From assembly GCA_007922225.1 (NCBI GenBank), contig ML679961.1:72706890-72770889 (forward strand): 64,000 nucleotides of DNA. The letters run 5' to 3'. The notes below the pieces were generated by a model. It saw nothing but the letters and a program-made list of their open reading frames with translations, was not told where the DNA came from and searched no databases. Made by a program: the position numbers and the translations under genes. Source of the stretch: Emydura subglobosa (lineage: Eukaryota > Chordata > Testudines > Chelidae). Shown one piece after another: positions 59,690 through 64,000 of the stretch. Each line of letters opens with the position of its first letter. The stretch's first letter is position 1.

Positions 59690-60050
59690 GTTGTCTTCTC
59701 TGCTCTGGTACCGACTTATTGTATGGCTTTAGGCAATAACTTACTAACTTTTCTGGGTGGGATTTTCAAAATCATTTAAGCAAGTTATCAGCACATACCA
59801 TTGACTTTCAATGGGACTTATGCACTTAACTTTCTTAGGTGCTTTTGAGTGATACATCTTCAGTGGGTCCCTTTATTGACCTGTGAAATGGGATGATAGT
59901 TTATGGGATAAAACTTTCAGCCCAGCTTTGTAGGCTAAAGTATGTAATAGTACCCCAGAGGTGCTATGAGGATTAATGTATGTTTGTAAATTGCTTTGAG
60001 ATCCTTGGATTGAACCTTATACAATCATATAAAGTATTATTTTTATTATA
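59690..60050 (+). mobile_element. MIR-family SINE interrupted by another repeat
   Basis: Sense MIR start CTCTGGTACCGACTTATTGT and GGCTTTAGGCAATAACTT, then a 59,755-59,870 insert (GGGATTTTCAAAATCATTT ... GACTTTCAATGGGACTTATG ... AGGTGCTTTTGAG). The MIR then resumes with TGACCTGTGAAATGGGATGA, GTGCTATGAGGATTAATG and GTAAATTGCTTTGAGATCC. Confidence 0.75.
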
Positions 60051-60169
60051 CAAAAGAATTGTCAGATGGTCAACAGAGTTAAATAAAGTAGAGAACAGAA
60101 AACACTATGCCTGGATCTAGAGTTGAATGTTAAACCAGCCATGCAAATTCCAAGATTTGTTTTCATATT

Positions 60170-61340
60170 TGTGATGGGGTATACAAACAGCACACTGGAC
60201 AATGAGATGTTAAAGCTCTACTCTGGGCTCAGTCAGTCCCAACCTTCCGTACCAGCAAAGACATGCACAGGCTGGAGGAGGAGTTAAAAGGGAAGCAGAA
60301 CAGCTCCCTTGTGGGTAGACCAGGGAAGAAGTCAGGCCTCTAACTTACGGCTCCTGAGAAAAGGGTTGAGGGAAGGCAAGAGTTTTCCCAATAACAACTC
60401 CCTGAAGGTCCCTCCCTGAAGGAAGGGAGGACCTGACTTTCATACACCCTGAGAGGGGGGCATTTGCTCTTCTGTCATACTGACTCAGTTTGTGTTCATT
60501 CCCCTTGTTTTTGTTCATGGACTACCATGGAAGGGGAGAGATTTGGAAGTAACCTTGTCACAGAGCAAAGTCACAGGAGGAGGCGGGAGCTGCGGAAGTG
60601 GAGCAGCTGGTGGCCACAGCCCTCTCAGAAAGGGAGAGCTGCCATGCCACGCCTAGCACGGAGCTGGTGCCAAGTGGTGAGCTGATCCCTCACAGTGCTG
60701 TAAGAACAATGGAAGCACACTCTGTGAATGGAAAATTTTCTCAAGGATTTTATGTATGCCCACGTAACTACTGGGAACTGTCAGGAGTAAGGCCCTGCAA
60801 CTTCTCAGTACTCCTGACACACTCATGAATCAGCTAGTCTGCCGGATGGACCACCTGGCCTGAGCGGTTGAGGAAGCTAGCAGGCTGATTCTTAAACCCA
60901 GCAGCAGCAGTAGCTCACTGGCTGCTCGAGTCACATGCCTATGGACTCTCTGTCTCCCTGCGATCATCTCTTGCCAAGCCCTACTCCTTACTTTACTCCT
61001 CCATGGCTCCAGTCCAGATCCTGCTCTGCATCCAGTCTTGTTCTAGTCCTGTCCCAGCCTTGCTTCTGCCTCAGAAGCAGCCCTGTTCCCTCTTTCCCTG
61101 ACTCATGGTAATCCAGTTCTCTCCCATTGCTCTGATTCCTGACTCTTACTCTGTCTCAACACTTTGCTGTGGCATTCAGGCTCTGACTTTGATCCTGACT
61201 TTTGGTCCTGGTTTCTGGTTCTGACCCTGGCTAAACCTTGGCTCTGGCAATCAGACTCCAAACACTAGGCTTGACTTCTGCTCTGACCACTAGGCCTCAT
61301 TCCTGCTTCAGTCTGGTCCCCTGATAGGAACCCTATCATG
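60170..61340. mobile_element. LTR-like or LTR-retrotransposon fragment
   Basis: TGATGGGGTA near 60,172 and AACCCTATCA near 61,329 form loose inverted TG...CA ends, but no target duplication is visible. The part 60,950-61,310 is C/T-rich with many CTGACTC, CTGGTTTCTGG and GGTTCTGACC words, the complement of those at 19,855-20,115. No open frame looks like gag or pol. The assignment is tentative. Confidence 0.4.
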
Positions 61341-62144
61341 GCAATAATCTATTTTAAAGGCGGGGAGATCAAAGTTCTGTTGTCCAGAGGTGAAGCATGC
61401 ACCTTAAATCTTATAGGGTGTTTAGACAGTACAGCATGAAGTATTAAAGAAATGCCTATAAATAAATTACTAAAGCCCTTGTTTTTAGCCTTTTGAAGGA
61501 CCATTCTGGTTGATTTTAAACATTTTCTACATCTCTATCATTCAGCTGGCAACAATTCCTAATAGAGCAACTCTTTACAAGAGTTGCATCGACTATAGTA
61601 TTTGTACATACAATGTTTACTGTAAGATGTCTCCAGAACAACTACTCGTTATGACTTAGGTCTCTTAGAAGTCCCTGTTGAATATGAATTTACACACTTT
61701 GGACTGTCTAGCTGAAAGAACTTAATCCAATGGCAGAATTTTAATTCTTTGTCATGCTGAGTATAAAATTGTAGAGTGGCCAGAAAAGTTTCTTGGTATT
61801 GAAGCCAAGAAAGGATTGGTGTCTGCAGCAGCTGATTGGTTTGCCCATACCTGGGTGGAAAAAGAAACACATGTGACTAAACTAACCAAGTCAAAATGTT
61901 TGATCATAACTCAAACTATATCTCAACTGGATAATTCTTCCATCTCCACAAAAGAGTTTGTCCACGTGATGTGTGCATCTGCAGGTTTTGCTTTTGGAAC
62001 AAAAAGTGAAAAATAGCACAAAAAGAGGTTGATTCAATGCCATGAGATTTGGTTTTGTTTGTGCTGTTTCCACTGCAGTAGTCAGTCTCTTAAAATAACC
62101 TGTTCTTGGGAGATTTCAGATGAGATTTTGAAAGTTGTCTTTCA
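61341..62144. other. No recognisable feature
   Basis: Unassigned sequence; short frames on both strands are unsupported. Confidence 0.5.
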
Positions 62145-62340
62145 TAGATTTACAAAGGTTAGGGCCATAAGGGATCATTAGGTCATCTGGTCTGACCACC
62201 CATATATCACAGGGTATTAAATTTCACCCCCTCTATTGAGCCCTATTCCCATTCAATTTTACTTTGGATGTCCAATTCCCATTAAAATTGTGAGGGGTGT
62301 CTGAATTCTTTAAGTGGCTTTGAAATTCTCAAACTTCCAG
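62145..62340 (-). mobile_element. CR1-type 3'-end fragment
   Basis: TTCATAGATTTACAAAGGTT, GGGCCATAAGGGATCATTAG and GTCATCTGGTCTGACCACCC match the antisense 3' end also seen at 24,190. Confidence 0.65.
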
Positions 62341-62431
62341 CCCAGCTTTTGTAGACTTAAAAAAATGTGGTTTGGAGAAATATAATAATTTTAAAGCCAA
62401 GATTATGTACCTCATAGTGTATGTAGCCATT

Positions 62432-62627
62432 GCCCTGGTCTACACTTATCTGGAGATTCGGTGGCAGTCGACGGGAGTTATGCAAACTACGCAGAGTAGC
62501 TTGCGTAACTCACGTCGACTGCTCTGCTTCCCTTCTGCATGCTACGGGTCTACACTGACCGCTCAGTCAATCCAGAAAGATCAATCTGGCGGCGGTGAAT
62601 TTACCGCCATCAGTATAGACATGGCCT
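62432..62627. mobile_element. MITE, about 196 bp, GTCTACACT family
   Basis: Left end GCCCTGGTCTACACTTATC and right end CAGTATAGACATGGCC are inverted copies. The interior is CpG-rich (CAGTCGACGGGAG, GGCGGCGGTGAATTTACCGCC). Target duplication not resolved. One of four related MITEs here. Confidence 0.7.
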
Positions 62628-63835
62628 GACTCTGCTCCTGCTTGGAATCCCCTGCTCTCTCACTCCCATGTTCCAGCCATGTAGAACTCATTATCTCTGG
62701 GGCAAGGACCACAGAACCTCTGGCTATTTATAAATCCAAGCTAGTCACATATTTGGAAGAGCTAGACCACTAGTTTCAAAGTTTAGGGACATGTCTCTAA
62801 ACTTTAATAGGGCAGATTATCCCACACCTGCCTACTTTGGGGTTCTTATACTTTCCTCCTGAAGCATTTAGTTCTGGTCACTGCAAGAGATGATGGACAC
62901 TGGCTCTGATTCAATATGGCTCTTCTTATGTGGCTTTCCCCCCAAAAATCAGTGGTTTTAGGAATCAGGAATTTGGCTTGGGCCTGTCACCAATATCAAG
63001 AGATGTCAGTAATTTTATTTATTCATTTGTATAATTCTGTTTAGTTATGTCACTCTGTTTTATTTTGTACATGGACTTCCTTTACCTAGAGAGGCTGCCC
63101 ATATCCCAATCTGTTTGATAGATGCGCTTTCATACTTGTTACCCATACAGCACCTGATTGGGGCCTGAATTGCCCCTAGAAGGGCATTCAGCTGATCTAC
63201 CTGAATGTTAAGAGCAAACCTCAAATGTTGCTTATTTGCTACTGGCTATTAGAACACTAATAACAGAGGTGCAGGGAGGGGTTTCCTGGGTATTAATGGG
63301 ATGAGTAGATGGCTTATGGCAAAGTTTTGGGCCTTTAACTATGCACCATGAATCATTAAACTCCATGAAATGTACTGTTAGGGTTGTTATTGCTATTATA
63401 ACCTAGATACCTTTTGAAATCACTTTTAAACTGGTACTTTTTTTAGGTGTATTTTTTCTTGAATTTCCCATTCTTTGTGCATGACTCCACAGATGATGAT
63501 GATGATGATGCGGTTAAGCACTGATAACATGTTCAGCTTTGATTTACCTCATGCTTTAGGTTGTGTTGATCCCTATTTATCACCAGACCTTCCTCCAATC
63601 TCCTTTTAGAGGCTGCTCTCAGGTGAAATTTGGCACAAAAGTCAGGTTTGTGAAAGCTTATTTATACAATACCCAACACCAATAGAAATTATTTAAAAAT
63701 AAATGGATCAGCTTTTTTTTAATAAACGTTCTGACACTACTCATGGAATAAGTTGCTATTCAACCTGGGCAAAGTTATAAACCATTATGGTTTTCATGAT
63801 TTATATAGCACCATAACTGAACATGGCAGTTACAA
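62628..63835. other. Unassigned, with an (ATG)n microsatellite
   Basis: A GATGATG run lies at about 63,492-63,511. Nothing else is recognised. Confidence 0.5.
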
Positions 63836-63950
63836 CTGGAGCTGGCTGAAGCTCAGGATTTCGGGTTTGCAAGAACTTTCAGCATCCTGAAATTTGGTTT
63901 CGTTCTGATTTGGAACAAAATCCATTTTTTTTCAAAATTTTTCACACACC
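63836..63950. repeat. Degenerate interspersed repeat (GAAATTTGGTTTCG type)
   Basis: CTGGAGCTGGCTGAAGCTCA, GGATTTCGGGTTTGCAAGAA and TGAAATTTGGTTTCGTTCTG are typical of a reptile interspersed repeat in the GAAA/TTTC group. It probably continues past the window. Confidence 0.45.
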
Positions 63951-63966
63951 AGAAATCTCCCCGCCG

Positions 63967-63985
63967 CCCCCCCCCCCCCCCCCCC
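63967..63985. repeat. C19 tract
   Basis: Uninterrupted C tract near the window end; a simple repeat and a likely site of sequencing error. Confidence 0.85.
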
Positions 63986-64000
63986 AACATCAGAAATCTG

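Overview
This window looks like non-coding, repeat-rich genomic DNA from a sauropsid vertebrate, most likely a turtle. The inference rests on the repeats: several CR1 LINEs whose 3' regions read like the turtle/crocodilian CR1 type, MIR-family SINEs, short DNA transposons (MITEs) with GTCTACACT-like ends, ERV-type solo LTRs and hAT remnants. The base composition is AT-rich, with long A and T tracts and no operon-like gene packing. I recognise no host protein-coding exon, rRNA, functional tRNA gene or CRISPR array. The window could be intergenic or lie inside a large intron.

Layout. Positions 1-2440 hold a CR1 LINE on the minus strand that runs off the left edge. It is the best-preserved coding DNA here. 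ORF1 (an SGNH-esterase-like protein) is open, and ORF2 (APE endonuclease plus the start of reverse transcriptase) is open for 566 codons without a stop. Positions 2.4-11 kb are mostly unassigned sequence with a MIR, a degenerate tRNA-like SINE head, AT-rich repeats, a truncated MITE and a decayed tandem array of about 45-50 bp units. Positions 11.1-16.3 kb are a transposon cluster: a decayed CR1 split by an 864-bp solo LTR, a second CR1 fragment, and a ZMYM1-type hAT transposase pseudogene with an inverted repeat at its 5' side. Positions 17.9-21.2 kb carry an old CR1 endonuclease fragment, a 196-bp hAT MITE with a perfect 8-bp target duplication, and a LINE C-terminal fragment. From 21 to 50 kb there is mostly unassigned DNA with MIR copies, three CR1 fragments, two MITEs, a strong foldback near 29.9 kb and a palindromic tRNA-like element near 45.3 kb. 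Positions 51.9-52.6 kb are a solo LTR with a perfect 5-bp duplication. The right end has further MIRs, an LTR-like tract, a CR1 tail and a MITE.

The most interesting signal is in the first CR1. ORF2 is in the -1 frame relative to ORF1. The 25-nt overlap contains the classic slippery heptamer T TTA AAC, in phase, directly followed by the ORF1 stop codon. ORF2 has no in-frame ATG before its endonuclease core. This suggests that ORF2 is made by -1 programmed ribosomal frameshifting. All family assignments come from reading the sequence and from general knowledge of these families; no database search was run.
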